This document shows, piece by piece, positions 15,787-24,857 of a DNA stretch of 64,000 nucleotides; positions within the stretch are counted from its first letter, which is position 1, and the number at the start of each line of letters is the position of its first letter. The position numbers and the translations under genes are program-made. The notes beneath the pieces were generated by a model. It did no database searches and was not told where the DNA came from. It worked only from the letters and a program-made list of their open reading frames with translations. Source of the DNA: JAXHLG01 sp034522495. GTDB lineage: Bacteria > Patescibacteriota > Minisyncoccia > Moranbacterales > DUUL01. The stretch lies in assembly GCA_034522495.1 (NCBI GenBank), contig JAXHLG010000002.1, positions 248,001-312,000 of the forward strand, read 5' to 3'.

Positions 15787-17301
15787 ATGAAAGATCCTCT
15801 ATCCCTAATTCACCCCAGAAACATCAAACATCTAAACCAATATATCCATGCGCTGGTGGAAGGCCGGCTATGGCTGAAAATCATCATAGGCTTGATTCTG
15901 GGTTCTATCACCGGTTTTCTTCTCGGGCCTGATCTGAAACTTATTGACAGAGATACCGCCAAGGTGGCGGGCGAGTGGCTTGCGCTGCCGGGGCAGTTCT
16001 TCCTAGCCCTGATTCAAATGATTGTCATTCCCTTGGTTTTTGCTTCTGTCATCAGTGGCTTGGCTTCCGGAGAGAGCGTAGACCAGCTCAAAAAAATGGG
16101 AAGCAAAGTAGTGATTTATTTCCTTTTTACATCCATTGTGGCGGTTATCATCGGCGTAAGCGTGGCCAGCTTTATCAAGCCCGGAAATTATATCGAATCT
16201 TCTCAATTGGAAAAAACACCGGAAGAAGTTTCTGTCGATAAGGACAAATTAGCCAACAGCGAGGTCGATTTTAAAGAAATTCCAAGCGCTATTGTCTCGG
16301 CGATTCCCAAAAACCCTTTGAACGAAATGGTGCAATCAGAAATGTTCAAAATTGTCATTTTTTCCATCATTGTCGGGTTGGCCCTGATCAGTCTGAAACC
16401 GAAGCAATCCCGTCCGCTGCTGAATCTTTTGGGTTCTATTCAATCCGTTACCATGAAAATCGTAGGCTGGGCTATGCAGATTGCTCCTCTGGCAGTTTTC
16501 GGGTTGATCGCCCAGCTGACCATCCAGACCGGTTTGGAAACTTTAACAGGTATTGGTTTTTATGTAATTACCGTGCTGGCAGCGCTTTTTATCATGCTGT
16601 GTTTTTATCTACTAATCGCCCTTGTGGTGGGCAAATGGAGCCCCTGGAATTACTTAAGCAAAATCAAGGAAGCTCAATTGCTGGCTTTTTCCACCGACAG
16701 TTCGGTAGCCACTATGCCGCTTTCCATTAAAACCGCCCAAGAAAAACTCAAGGTCCGCCCTTCCATTTCTCAGTTCATTATCCCCGTGGGAGCTACGGTC
16801 AACATGGATGCTACCGCTTTATTCCAGGGCGCCGCCACAATCTTTATCGCTCAAGTTTATAATTTAGAACTGGGGATCGGAACTTTGCTTGTGCTTGTGG
16901 CAACAGCCGTAGGCTCTTCCATCGGCACGCCGGCCACTCCGGGAGTAGGTATCATTGTTCTTTCAGCGGTTCTCAAAAGCGTAGGAGTTCCGCTGGAAGG
17001 CTTGGCTTTGATAATCGGAGTAGATAGGATTCTGGAGATGTTTCGGACATCTATCAATGTTTCCGGGGATTTAACCGCCAGCGTTGTAATGGAAAAACTG
17101 GTAAAAGGCGGAAGGAGTTATAAAGAAGAAATTCAATACCACAAAGAGCTGGAGAAGAAGCAGGAAGAAACCGGGGAACACGTAATAGTAGGAGAAGTTA
17201 AGCCCAAAAATAATTCCATGGTCCACTCCTTTTTTGACAAAATCACCGGCTTCTTTAATCATGATGAAGAAGAAGGTAAAGGAAAACAAGAAAGCAAATA
17301 A
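15787..17301 (+). CDS. Dicarboxylate/amino acid:cation symporter (DAACS family)
   Basis: 504 residues from the ATG at 15787; the longer frame from 15739 begins inside a MITE and is not used. It has the multi-span core of glutamate/aspartate/C4-dicarboxylate carriers such as GltP/GltPh: an early PGQFFLALIQMIVIPLVFASVISGL-like region, the serine-rich hairpin AFSTDSSVATMP, VNMDATALFQG (the NMDGT-type motif), and GTPATPGVG. The last 60 residues are charged and cytoplasmic. It probably imports glutamate, aspartate or a C4 acid with Na+ or H+, plausible for a scavenging cell. A strong hairpin follows the stop. Confidence 0.9.
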   Translation: MKDPLSLIHPRNIKHLNQYIHALVEGRLWLKIIIGLILGSITGFLLGPDLKLIDRDTAKVAGEWLALPGQFFLALIQMIVIPLVFASVISGLASGESVDQLKKMGSKVVIYFLFTSIVAVIIGVSVASFIKPGNYIESSQLEKTPEEVSVDKDKLANSEVDFKEIPSAIVSAIPKNPLNEMVQSEMFKIVIFSIIVGLALISLKPKQSRPLLNLLGSIQSVTMKIVGWAMQIAPLAVFGLIAQLTIQTGLETLTGIGFYVITVLAALFIMLCFYLLIALVVGKWSPWNYLSKIKEAQLLAFSTDSSVATMPLSIKTAQEKLKVRPSISQFIIPVGATVNMDATALFQGAATIFIAQVYNLELGIGTLLVLVATAVGSSIGTPATPGVGIIVLSAVLKSVGVPLEGLALIIGVDRILEMFRTSINVSGDLTASVVMEKLVKGGRSYKEEIQYHKELEKKQEETGEHVIVGEVKPKNNSMVHSFFDKITGFFNHDEEEGKGKQESK

Positions 17302-17318
17302 AGCTTCTAATCAAGCCA

Positions 17319-17362
17319 CCCCAAGGTTCAACCTTCGGGCACCCGAAGGTTGAACCTTGGGG
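17319..17362 (+). terminator. Perfect 21-bp-arm hairpin after the symporter gene
   Basis: The arms start CCCCAAGGTTCAACC and end GGTTGAACCTTGGGG with a 2-nt loop. No T-tract follows, so termination is uncertain. Related hairpins occur at 30346-30366 and 57237-57278. Confidence 0.55.
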
Positions 17363-17427
17363 ATTTACCTTCGGGATCTAACTCCATCTAGTCAGTTCCG
17401 ACATAAAAACTGTAATTTCTAAAGATT

Positions 17428-17808
17428 ATGAAAAGAATATTAATACTCGAGGACAATCCGGCAGTTCAAGAAAAGATTGAAAAAGCCGCCGAAGAAACTG
17501 AGAAGAAAACCGGCAATCAAATAGATGCAACAATTATCGACAAAGGAGGAGAAGCGCTTGATTTTCTTGCCGGAGGAAATGAAAAAGAGCAGTTTGATAT
17601 GATCTTTCTTGACTTTAATTCGCCGGACGGTGTTTCTTTCTACGAATCTTTGCCCTTGCTGCCAGTTGAAAGAGTGATCTCCATATCCAACATCGAGAGC
17701 GCCAACTGGGAAGTTGTCGGCAAGGGAGCCCTCGGCTCTGTCCAAAAAGACTACGCGAACCTGGAAAAATTTAAAGAAGATATTAAACAATTTATTGAAG
17801 AGATTTAA
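17428..17808 (+). CDS. Stand-alone response-regulator receiver domain
   Basis: 126 residues. ILILEDN at the N-terminus gives the acidic pocket, MIFLDFN supplies the phospho-acceptor Asp, ISISN the conserved Ser/Thr strand and VQKDY the conserved Lys. There is no output domain and no histidine kinase nearby. Single receiver proteins act as phosphate shuttles or bind partners directly. It has its own short spacer on both sides. Confidence 0.75.
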   Translation: MKRILILEDNPAVQEKIEKAAEETEKKTGNQIDATIIDKGGEALDFLAGGNEKEQFDMIFLDFNSPDGVSFYESLPLLPVERVISISNIESANWEVVGKGALGSVQKDYANLEKFKEDIKQFIEEI

Positions 17809-17895
17809 CTCCATAATGCATTTCAGTTTGATTTGAATAAACAATGATACAATGGAACAATAGAACTGAAACAGTATAATCACTTAACAAAAATA

Positions 17896-18963
17896 ATGAA
17901 AAATAATAATACGAACAATCAAACCGCAAAAACCAACGAACCCAACAAGTTTCCCCAAGGTTATTTTGACATTTTCAGCCAGGCCTTCAAGAGAATTTGG
18001 AAAAATCCCCGCATCTGGTTTTGGGGCTTGCTGGTACCCTCCGGCTTCACTGCTCAATTCGGCGGAGGGGGCTCTCCGACAGATGAAGGCCAATCCGATT
18101 TTTCCTGGGCGCAGATGCAAAGCTTCTTGATGGAAAATATTGCCTGGATAGCAGTTGGCGTATTATTATTTCTTTTAGTCTTTTTAGCAATCTGGCTGAT
18201 TTCCACTATTGCCCGCGGAGGATTGATAAAAAAGATAGACAAAATGCAGAACATCAAAAACGAAAAAAGCGGATTTAAGGAAGTTTGGACGTTGGGCAGA
18301 ATTTGCTTTTGGCCGATCTTGAAAGTTGATTTGTTGGTCGCGGCCTTCAATTTTTTAATCATTTTAGCGGCGAGCGCCGCGCTTTTCGGAATATACCTTA
18401 TTTTTCCTTGGAATATGAACTCAGGGGATATGCCGAGCGTCTCCGCAGTTTTATTGGCGGTCTTGGCGGTTTTAGCAATATTTGTTTTAATGCTTCTATT
18501 GATTTTGTCCAAAAGGATAGCGGTGATATTCGTGACCACCTCCAATGTGAAGGTCTTGGAAGCCTTCAAAAAAGCCGTGAGAATTATATTAACCAACAAG
18601 TGGGAGCTTATAAAGCTTCTTTTCCTGTTCCTATTCATTAATATTCTTGCCGGAATTGCCATGATAGCGGCATCTTTCGGATCTCTTCTTATTGTAGCGG
18701 CTCCCATTGCGCTTTTTGCCAAACTCGCCGGGTTTTCTAACGCCGTTATTATTATGATCTCCGGAATGGCCTTTGTGGTCATAATGTTAGCCATAGCTCT
18801 TTTCCTGAAGGCTTTTCTTTCTCTCTGGAAGCTGGATATGTGGATCTGGTGGGTGAAGAAAATCTGCGCCAGGAAAAACACAGAAGAGGAGAAAACTCTC
18901 CAAGAATCATTTGCGCCAGTAGCCAATCCCGAACCGAGAATGGTTGTGGAAAGAAGCAACTAA
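17896..18963 (+). CDS. Polytopic membrane protein of unknown function
   Basis: 355 residues with about six hydrophobic spans (near 75-100, 135-165, 175-205, 235-265, 270-285 and 290-315). The N-terminal FKRIWKNPRIWFWGLLV segment resembles a membrane-protein type common in CPR genomes, with unknown function. The C-terminal tail is charged. It is followed by a clear terminator. No enzymatic motif was recognised. Confidence 0.7.
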   Translation: MKNNNTNNQTAKTNEPNKFPQGYFDIFSQAFKRIWKNPRIWFWGLLVPSGFTAQFGGGGSPTDEGQSDFSWAQMQSFLMENIAWIAVGVLLFLLVFLAIWLISTIARGGLIKKIDKMQNIKNEKSGFKEVWTLGRICFWPILKVDLLVAAFNFLIILAASAALFGIYLIFPWNMNSGDMPSVSAVLLAVLAVLAIFVLMLLLILSKRIAVIFVTTSNVKVLEAFKKAVRIILTNKWELIKLLFLFLFINILAGIAMIAASFGSLLIVAAPIALFAKLAGFSNAVIIMISGMAFVVIMLAIALFLKAFLSLWKLDMWIWWVKKICARKNTEEEKTLQESFAPVANPEPRMVVERSN

Positions 18964-18998
18964 AAAATATATATTTAAATACATATTTTATTTCAATC

Positions 18999-19024
18999 AA
19001 AAAACCGGCTTCAGCCGGTTTTTT
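18999..19024. terminator. Rho-independent terminator
   Basis: AAAAAACCGGC and GCCGGTTTTTT around a TTCA loop; A- and T-tracts on both sides make it usable from either strand. It ends the membrane-protein gene and faces the tRNA-Leu/rplS region. Confidence 0.88.
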
Positions 19025-19116
19025 GGTTTATAAATACAAAGAAGGGTGTAATGGTAAATTTATACCCAGCCAGCTACAAGCCAAAGAGCAAATAAATCTC
19101 TAACCAGCTAACCAGC

Positions 19117-19157
19117 TACAAGCTACAAGCTAGACTAGTGCCCCGAGAGGGACTTGC
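19117..19157 (-). repeat. Partial duplicate of the tRNA-Leu 3' end
   Basis: About 40 bp (CTACAAGCTAGACTAGTGCC then CCGAGAGGGACTTG) nearly repeat the downstream flank and 3' end of tRNA-Leu found at 19202-19242, including the acceptor strand and half of the T arm. The rest of the tRNA is missing. Such copies are left by duplication or by site-specific integration into a tRNA gene. Confidence 0.6.
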
Positions 19158-19223
19158 CCGTCTTCGCCGGACTGCGTCCAGTAACATTTTTTTTTATTCC
19201 TTACAAGCTACAAGCTAAACTTG

Positions 19224-19307
19224 TGCCCCGAGAGGGACTTGAACCCTCATGCGCTATAAGCGCCACGGCCCTCAACCGTGTGTGTATACCAATTCCACCA
19301 TCGAGGC
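19224..19307 (-). tRNA. tRNA-Leu (anticodon GAG)
   Basis: Acceptor GCCTCGA pairs with TCGGGGC, anticodon stem CACGG/CCGTG encloses TTGAGGG with anticodon GAG, the long variable arm is GCGC-TTATA-GCGC, and the T arm is GAGGG-TTCAAGT-CCCTC. The discriminator is A. CCA is not encoded. Confidence 0.92.
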
Positions 19308-19943
19308 GGGAAACAACAATTAACAGTTGACATGCAAACATTTAAACATTTAAACATTTAAACATACAAGCATACAAGCATTTAAACATCTAAACATTTA
19401 AACATTTAAACATAAAGAAGTTGAAAGTTTGTAAAGCGTGAAAGAATTGCTTTTGTATATTGCGCTTTGCGATTTTTTCAGAATAATTAGAATAATTAGG
19501 TTAATTAGAATAATTTTCCCCTCTCTTCAGGTTCAGGCGTCCTCGCCTGAACCTTGCCGATTCTTCCCAGACTTGAAAATAAGAACTATCGCCGCCAGGC
19601 AAGCAAGAAACAAACAGTTTGATTATTGAATATTGAAGTTTGAAATTTGTTTGTATCCTTGCATCTTGTATCCTTGTCTCTTTCTTTCATCAGCCTTTAA
19701 TTAGAATAATTAGGTTAATTAGAATAATTTTTATCAAATGTCTGTATATTGAAAGGAAAGCCTGCCTGCCGCTAGGCAATCAAGAAACAAACAGTTTGAT
19801 TATTGAATATTGAAGTTTGAAATTTGTTTGTATCCTTGCATCTTGTATCCTTGTTTCTTTCTTTAAATTCCCTAATATCTACTATATATCTATAATATTT
19901 CTATAAATTCTCTAAAATTCCAATTTAGCAATGGAACAATTTC
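19308..19943. repeat. Repeat-filled spacer between tRNA-Leu and rplS
   Basis: No gene seen. It holds an ACATTTAA octamer tandem (about 19333-19412), a fragment of the long dispersed repeat (19525-19600), and two near-identical direct copies of a stretch from AGAAACAAACAGTTTGATTA to GCATCTTGTATCCTTG (about 19605-19685 and 19783-19863). The latter belong to the TTTGTTTGTATCCTTG hairpin family. Confidence 0.6.
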
Positions 19944-20384
19944 CTATTTCTTGTCTTCTTCTTTATTATTTTTTTCTTCAACAGCTTTCTCTGTTGGCTG
20001 CCCTTCTTTTTTCATAAGCTTTTTCTCTTCTTCGGATTGCTCCTTGACTTTCATCTTGGCGGATTTTCCGGATCTTTCTCTCATGTAATAAAGTTTGGAT
20101 CTTCTTATTTTGCTGTGGCGAAGAACTTCTATCTTTTCAACAGTGGGAAGATTGGTCGGAAAGGTCATTTCCGTGCCAATGCCTTGAGATTCTCTTCGAA
20201 CAGTTACCGTAGGAGAAGAGCTTTGTTTGCCCTTAATCGAGATTACCAGCCCCTTGAAGACCTGTACTCTTTCTTTCTGTCCTTCCTTAATTTTTTTGTG
20301 CACGCGCACAATGTCCCCCGGCTGAATATGAGGGATGTCCTGTCTCTGTTGGTTTTTATTAAATTCAATAAGTTTTTGATCCAT
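19944..20384 (-). CDS. rplS: Ribosomal protein L19
   Basis: 146 residues, longer than the usual 115 because of a charged Lys/Glu C-terminal tail (about 115-146). The core has DIPHIQPGDIVRVHKKIKEG, RVQVFKGLVIS, GIGTEMTFP and VEKIEVLRHSKIRRSKLYYMRER, all typical of L19, which sits at the 30S-50S interface. In most bacteria rplS follows trmD; here trmD is 9 kb away on the other strand and an IS element lies upstream of rplS. Confidence 0.95.
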   Translation of the reverse strand: MDQKLIEFNKNQQRQDIPHIQPGDIVRVHKKIKEGQKERVQVFKGLVISIKGKQSSSPTVTVRRESQGIGTEMTFPTNLPTVEKIEVLRHSKIRRSKLYYMRERSGKSAKMKVKEQSEEEKKLMKKEGQPTEKAVEEKNNKEEDKK

Positions 20385-20483
20385 ATATTTAAATTAAAGG
20401 CTTTAAACTCCTCCGCATAATAGCTTAAAAATTGGATTAGGTCAAGGATGCGTCATCTAAACATCTAAACTGTTAGAATTCAG

Positions 20484-21351
20484 AGCGTTGTTTACATTTC
20501 CTTAGGAAAAAAATATTCTAAAAGTTTTTCCATGGGAGTATAATTTTTAATTCCTTTGTGAGGTTTGACATTATTATAATAATTCACAAATCTGATAAGT
20601 TCAACTTTTCTGTGGTTCCTGTTTTTGAAAACATGCTTGTCATGCCACATTTCCATAATAGTTCTAATAACTCTTTCGGCTTTCCCGTTTGTTCTTGGAC
20701 ATTTCGCTTTGGTGAATCTTTGCTCAATCTTGTTTTCTCGGCAAAGGTTTGCAAAAGCGTGGTGTTCATTGCCTCGGTATTCCAATCCATTGTCTGTGTA
20801 GATTTGTTCAATAGTATAGGGACATTCTTCTAAGACTTGCTCCAAGAATTTCTCAGCAGAGTATTGGGTCTTATCCGGCATTATTGCTACGAATAGTTCT
20901 CTTGAAAAATCGTCTATTCCCACAAAGAGATACTGATGGTTTTCTTTGGGTGATTCTCCTTTTAAGAGAGGCAGTCTCTTGGTATCCATGTGGAACATTT
21001 CTCCCGGATATTTCTTGTTGTATCTTTTGGCTTGCTTTTTCTTTTTCTCCTCTATGCGTTTCTCTATCTTGGCAAGCCTTTTGATTCCGTATTGCAGGCA
21101 TCTATACTTCTTGTTGATGCTTTTGTGGATACTGTAATCATTGTTTTTAGCCCGGTGGATTATCTTGTAAACCGTAGGAGCAGAGACCTGGTATTTTCTG
21201 CAGAGATCGCATACCCTTACGTGCTTTTTGTAGTAATCATCTGCCAGAGCCTCTCTTTGAATGGGTGTCAGACGAGTTTTCTTGTGGATGACCATAGTTG
21301 TTTACATTTAATTGTTATTAATAAATTCTAACAATTTTTGTAAACAACGCT
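20484..21351 (-). mobile_element. IS481-type insertion sequence
   Basis: 868 bp bounded by AGCGTTGTTTACA at the left end and its inverse TGTAAACAACGCT at the right end (13-bp perfect terminal repeats). One transposase gene fills it. Flanks are ...TTCAG and AGAAA..., with at most AG shared, so any target duplication is short. It landed in octamer-repeat spacer next to rplS. Confidence 0.85.
20492..21295 (-). CDS. IS481-family DDE transposase
   Basis: 267 residues, complete and apparently intact. An N-terminal helix-turn-helix (about 8-50) recognises the ends, followed by an rve-type integrase core with D104 (HMDTKRL), D168 (YTDNGLEY) and E207 (NGKAERVIR). The RTNGKAERVIRT and YYNNVKPHKGIKNYTP motifs are typical of IS481/IS3-like integrase folds. 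With both terminal repeats present the element may be active. Confidence 0.9.
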   Translation of the reverse strand: MVIHKKTRLTPIQREALADDYYKKHVRVCDLCRKYQVSAPTVYKIIHRAKNNDYSIHKSINKKYRCLQYGIKRLAKIEKRIEEKKKKQAKRYNKKYPGEMFHMDTKRLPLLKGESPKENHQYLFVGIDDFSRELFVAIMPDKTQYSAEKFLEQVLEECPYTIEQIYTDNGLEYRGNEHHAFANLCRENKIEQRFTKAKCPRTNGKAERVIRTIMEMWHDKHVFKNRNHRKVELIRFVNYYNNVKPHKGIKNYTPMEKLLEYFFPKEM

Positions 21352-21860
21352 AGAAAATCTTACATCAAACATCTAAACATTTAAGCATACGAACATGTAA
21401 ACATCTAAACATACAAGCATTTAAGTCATGTAAACATTTAAACATAAAGAAGCTGAAAGTTTGTAAAGCGTGAAAGAATTGCGTTTGTATATTGATTGTA
21501 TATTGTGCTTTGCGATTTTTTTAGAATAATTAGGGCCTGCTGACGGAGCAGCAAACAAGATAAAATATTTATATTTTTAAAGCGGTGGGAATAATTAGGT
21601 TAATTAGAATAATTTTCCCCTCGCTTCAGGTTCAGGCGTCCTCGCCTGAACCTTGCCAATTCTTCCCAGACTTGAACACGGAACCATCCCGGCTCCAGCG
21701 GGAACGCTTGAGCTTGATTAAGATTTTTACCAATTTCAACAGTTTCTACAAATTTCTATCAATTTCGTTCGCGCCAGCGAACATAATTTCTTAATTTCTA
21801 TTCTTAAATCGTCTGCGACTTCCTTGCGAAGCGACAGGTCCTAAATCATAAATCTAACCT
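21352..21860. repeat. Repeat-filled spacer with inverted copy of the long dispersed repeat
   Basis: After the IS comes an octamer tandem (ACATTTAA type, 21360-21445), then a small element ending in AAAATATTTATATTTTTAAA (21536-21590) that recurs at about 27681-27760 and 37851-37920. Then 21622-21860 is the inverted partner of 15204-15442. Its last bases overlap the stop codon of the RluA-type gene. Confidence 0.6.
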
Positions 21861-22783
21861 TCCATCTTCCACTTCTCATCTTTAAATTCATACTCCTTCC
21901 CGTCAGCATACTTGAACTTGATTCGGCAGGCGTGCAGAAGGTGGCGGGAGTATTTTTGATTGTCATCCTGGACCATTTTATTAGAGTATTTTTTATCTCC
22001 GACAATAGGGTGTCCAATTGAATGCAGATGAACTCTTATTTGGTGTTTTCGGCCGGTTTTGGGAGTGACTTCCAAAAGGGAAGAGTCTCCGTATTCCTCC
22101 AAGACTTTATATTCAGTGGCCGCTTCTTTGTGATTAACAAGCTTTTCCGGCGTTCGGCTGGTTGCTTGCTTGGTTGGATCTTTGGGCGATTTGCCGATAA
22201 AGCTTTCTATCCTTCCGTTCGTTTTTTTGAACTTGCCCCAGGCTATGGCTTGATAGGTTTTATCTATCTCTCTTTTCTGGAAGAGGTTTTTGAAATACTG
22301 GAAAGCTTCTTGGTTTCTGGCGATAATTAAAATCCCCGAAGTTTCCTTGTCCAGTCGATGCACAATGCCCGGGCGCCAAGGATTTTCTCCAACATCCTTT
22401 ATTTCCGGATAATAATACAACAAGCTTTCCGCCAAGGTGCCGAACCTCTCCTGTGGGCAGGGATGAACGCTGATTCCGGCCGGCTTTTTTATTGCCAGAA
22501 AATCCTCATGTTCGAAAATTAATTCAAACCTTTTTTCTTTTTCCGGCTTTATTTCTATCTCTTTTACTTCTTGCGCAATCACTTCCGGACGGAGAGCTAT
22601 TTCATCATTTTCTTTAAGCTGATAATCAGGCTTTACTTTCTCATTGTTAATCAAAATATTGCCGGCTTTAATTTCATTTTGAAAAAACCGGCGTGACCGG
22701 CCGGCATCTCGAGCCTGGAAGTAATTGGTAACAAACTTGTCCAAACGCCTCTTCGATTTTTGGTTATAAGTAATTTTTTGCAT
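21854..22783 (-). CDS. RluA-family 23S rRNA/tRNA pseudouridine synthase
   Basis: 309 residues. An S4 domain (about 10-70) precedes the catalytic domain, whose HRLDKETSG motif carries the catalytic Asp145. The later TGRKHQIRVHLHSIGHPIVGD block is diagnostic. It isomerises uridines in rRNA; RluD-like by architecture, but the exact site (RluA, RluC or RluD) cannot be fixed. The stop codon is supplied from the edge of a dispersed repeat. Confidence 0.92.
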   Translation of the reverse strand: MQKITYNQKSKRRLDKFVTNYFQARDAGRSRRFFQNEIKAGNILINNEKVKPDYQLKENDEIALRPEVIAQEVKEIEIKPEKEKRFELIFEHEDFLAIKKPAGISVHPCPQERFGTLAESLLYYYPEIKDVGENPWRPGIVHRLDKETSGILIIARNQEAFQYFKNLFQKREIDKTYQAIAWGKFKKTNGRIESFIGKSPKDPTKQATSRTPEKLVNHKEAATEYKVLEEYGDSSLLEVTPKTGRKHQIRVHLHSIGHPIVGDKKYSNKMVQDDNQKYSRHLLHACRIKFKYADGKEYEFKDEKWKMEG

Positions 22784-22838
22784 TGATAATAATAAATGAT
22801 GTTACGCGCTTACACTAGAGATGCTCTAAACAAACCTA

Positions 22839-22867
22839 ACTCAACACACCTTGAAGGTGTGTTGAGT
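22839..22867. terminator. Hairpin, 12-bp stem
   Basis: ACTCAACACACC and GGTGTGTTGAGT pair around TTGAA. It lies between the RluA-type gene and tRNA-Leu(UAG), within a run of hairpins. Confidence 0.45.
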
Positions 22868-22894
22868 GGCGAGATCTCTTTTTCTGTAATTAGA

Positions 22895-22923
22895 TTTTTT
22901 CCAAGGCTTAGCCTTGGAAAAAA
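22895..22923. terminator. Bidirectional terminator-like hairpin
   Basis: TTTTTTCCAAGGC, TTA loop, GCCTTGGAAAAAA. The stem is GC-cored with T/A tracts at both sides, so it fits a terminator for the tRNA transcript read on the minus strand. Confidence 0.7.
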
Positions 22924-23032
22924 GGAACACCCCTAGAAAAACCTATTCCTTCCTAAAACGGCATTTCTCCAGCGGGACACTCATTTTGTTAGCTAAAAAT
23001 TTTCGACTGCCGTCTTAATTTTTAGAACAAAA

Positions 23033-23118
23033 TGGTGCCGGGGAGAGGACTCGAACCTCCACGGGACTAGCCCACATGCTCCTAAGGCATGCGTGTCTAC
23101 CAGTTTCACCACCCCGGC
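23033..23118 (-). tRNA. tRNA-Leu (anticodon UAG)
   Basis: Acceptor GCCGGGG pairs with CCCCGGC; anticodon stem CATGC/GCATG encloses CTTAGGA with anticodon TAG. A long variable arm and the T arm GGAGG-TTCGAGT-CCTCT follow. Discriminator A and an encoded CCA end it. Confidence 0.93.
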
Positions 23119-23258
23119 AAATTAGAATTTTTAATTTTTAATTTTTAATTTTTAATGTTCTAATTATATAGTTTCAAATGCTTTGCCATCATTGAGCATT
23201 TAAACATTTTTTCAATAAAAATTCAATCAAAATTTAAAATTCGAAATTTAAAATTCAT

Positions 23259-24230
23259 CTATTCTATCACCCAATTCTCCCCCACTTGCTTCAGTCTGCC
23301 TTTTATTTCAAATCCGCTGGCCAGTTTATGGCCGCCTCCTTGGAATTGGCGGGCAATTTGAGAGACATCAACTCCTTTATGTTCGTCGCTTCGAAGGCTG
23401 GCCTTAATTTTGTTTTTTTCCGGTTCGGCCAAAATCAGGGAGAACTTGGATTCGGCAATGGTGTTGAGAATTTCCGAGATTCCCGAGATATCTGCCGAGG
23501 TGGCTCCGCAATCTTCCAAATCTTTTTTGGTAAGAAAAGAAATTACCATCCCGCTTCTGGGCTCCAGGCGGGCTCTTTCCAGAGCTATAGACCACAGCTT
23601 CAAGGTTTGCAGGGATTTGTTGAAATACAAAATTTTGCTGATTTTTATAGTGGAAGCCCCCTTTCTCATCAAATTTCCGGCAATCTCCAATGATTCCGGC
23701 TTGGTGTTGTTGTGCCGGAAGCCTCCGGTGTCGGAGAAAATGCCGTTCAATAGATGCTGGGCAATTTTTGGATCAATGTCAAAGTTTATATAATCAAAAT
23801 ACCGGTAAATTATTTCGCAAGTGGCGGCCGCTTCAGCGTCGCACACGTTCAAGGCGTTTTCGATGGAAGTGTCGGGGTGATGGTCAATATTTATAATCCG
23901 CGGCTTTGTGTTCAGCTCTTTCAACTTTTGGTCGAATTTCAGTTTGTAATAGATATCTCCCCTGTCCAAGAATACTAAGTTATCAAAATTCTCCAATTTA
24001 AGCTTGTTTTGAACCTCCTCGATTGGAAAAAGCTTTTCAAGCTCTCTTGCCGGCTTGTCAATGCAGTAAATTTCTACCTCCTTTTTGTGCTGGCCGGTCA
24101 AATATTCCTTGAACGCAAAGGCCGTACCCAGCGCGTCAGCGTCCGGCTTGGGGTGGATTACCAAAAGAAAAGAAGACCCCCTTTTAAGGACATCTTGCAG
24201 TTTACTGAAATTTCGAGAAAGCTTTTCCAT
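23259..24230 (-). CDS. DHH-family phosphoesterase (NrnA-like)
   Basis: 323 residues. The DHH domain has HPKPDADALG and VFLDRGD near the N-terminus and the IDHHPDTS signature; the DHHA1 domain ends with GGGHKLASGF. These are the metal and substrate motifs of nanoRNase/pAp phosphatases such as NrnA, which degrade short RNA oligomers or pAp. It is upstream of rbfA's 3' end by 273 bp, the familiar rbfA-nrnA order, on the same strand. Confidence 0.88.
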   Translation of the reverse strand: MEKLSRNFSKLQDVLKRGSSFLLVIHPKPDADALGTAFAFKEYLTGQHKKEVEIYCIDKPARELEKLFPIEEVQNKLKLENFDNLVFLDRGDIYYKLKFDQKLKELNTKPRIINIDHHPDTSIENALNVCDAEAAATCEIIYRYFDYINFDIDPKIAQHLLNGIFSDTGGFRHNNTKPESLEIAGNLMRKGASTIKISKILYFNKSLQTLKLWSIALERARLEPRSGMVISFLTKKDLEDCGATSADISGISEILNTIAESKFSLILAEPEKNKIKASLRSDEHKGVDVSQIARQFQGGGHKLASGFEIKGRLKQVGENWVIE

Positions 24231-24503
24231 AATCTTTTCTAGTTATTAGTTATTTTCAGTTGGGACAGGGTTTTTAAAATTATTGCCAAAAATCGAGACG
24301 CTAATACATTTCCCAATTTCTATTAATTTCTATAAATTTCGCGCGAAGCGCAAGTTTCTGCAAATTTCAATCAATTTCGATTGTGTATCAACCATATATC
24401 ATATATTAACAATGGAACAATTTAACAATGAAACAATGTATTTATTTATCTCTACAATATGCCTATTATTATTTAAATCTCGGATTTTTTTAGAATAATT
24501 AGA

Positions 24504-24857
24504 TCAATTAGAATAATTATCCTCCTCCCTTATCTTCCGAAATATCTCCTCCAGCTCTTCCACATTCTCTTGGCTGTGATCTGAAATGAACTGAATTTTC
24601 GGCAGAGGCTTCATTTTCAGTTTTCTATTGAGAATTCCTTGGATTTTGTAAACCTCTTTTTGCAAAGTTTTCAACGCATAATCTTCTTCGCTGGAAGGGT
24701 AGATGCTTACAAAAACCTTGGCCTGCCTCAAATCCTTGCTGCAGTCCACTTTGGATATGGAAATAAAAACTCCTTGCTTGATAGTAAATTCTCTGGAGAT
24801 GATTTTGGACAGCTCTTCTCGAACAAGCTGATTAACTTTTTCTATGCGATTGGACAT
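24504..24857 (-). CDS. rbfA: Ribosome-binding factor A
   Basis: 117 residues, normal length. MSNRIEKVNQLVREELSKII at the start, then VDCSKDLRQAKVFVSIYP and KLKMKPLPKIQFISDHS, are the KH-like RbfA family blocks. It helps 16S rRNA 5' end maturation in 30S assembly, and precedes the nrnA-like gene as usual. Confidence 0.93.
   Translation of the reverse strand: MSNRIEKVNQLVREELSKIISREFTIKQGVFISISKVDCSKDLRQAKVFVSIYPSSEEDYALKTLQKEVYKIQGILNRKLKMKPLPKIQFISDHSQENVEELEEIFRKIREEDNYSN

Noticed and set aside
19333..19412. Possible CRISPR array (short regular repeats)
   Set aside because: Units are 8 bp with no spacers; no cas genes in the window.
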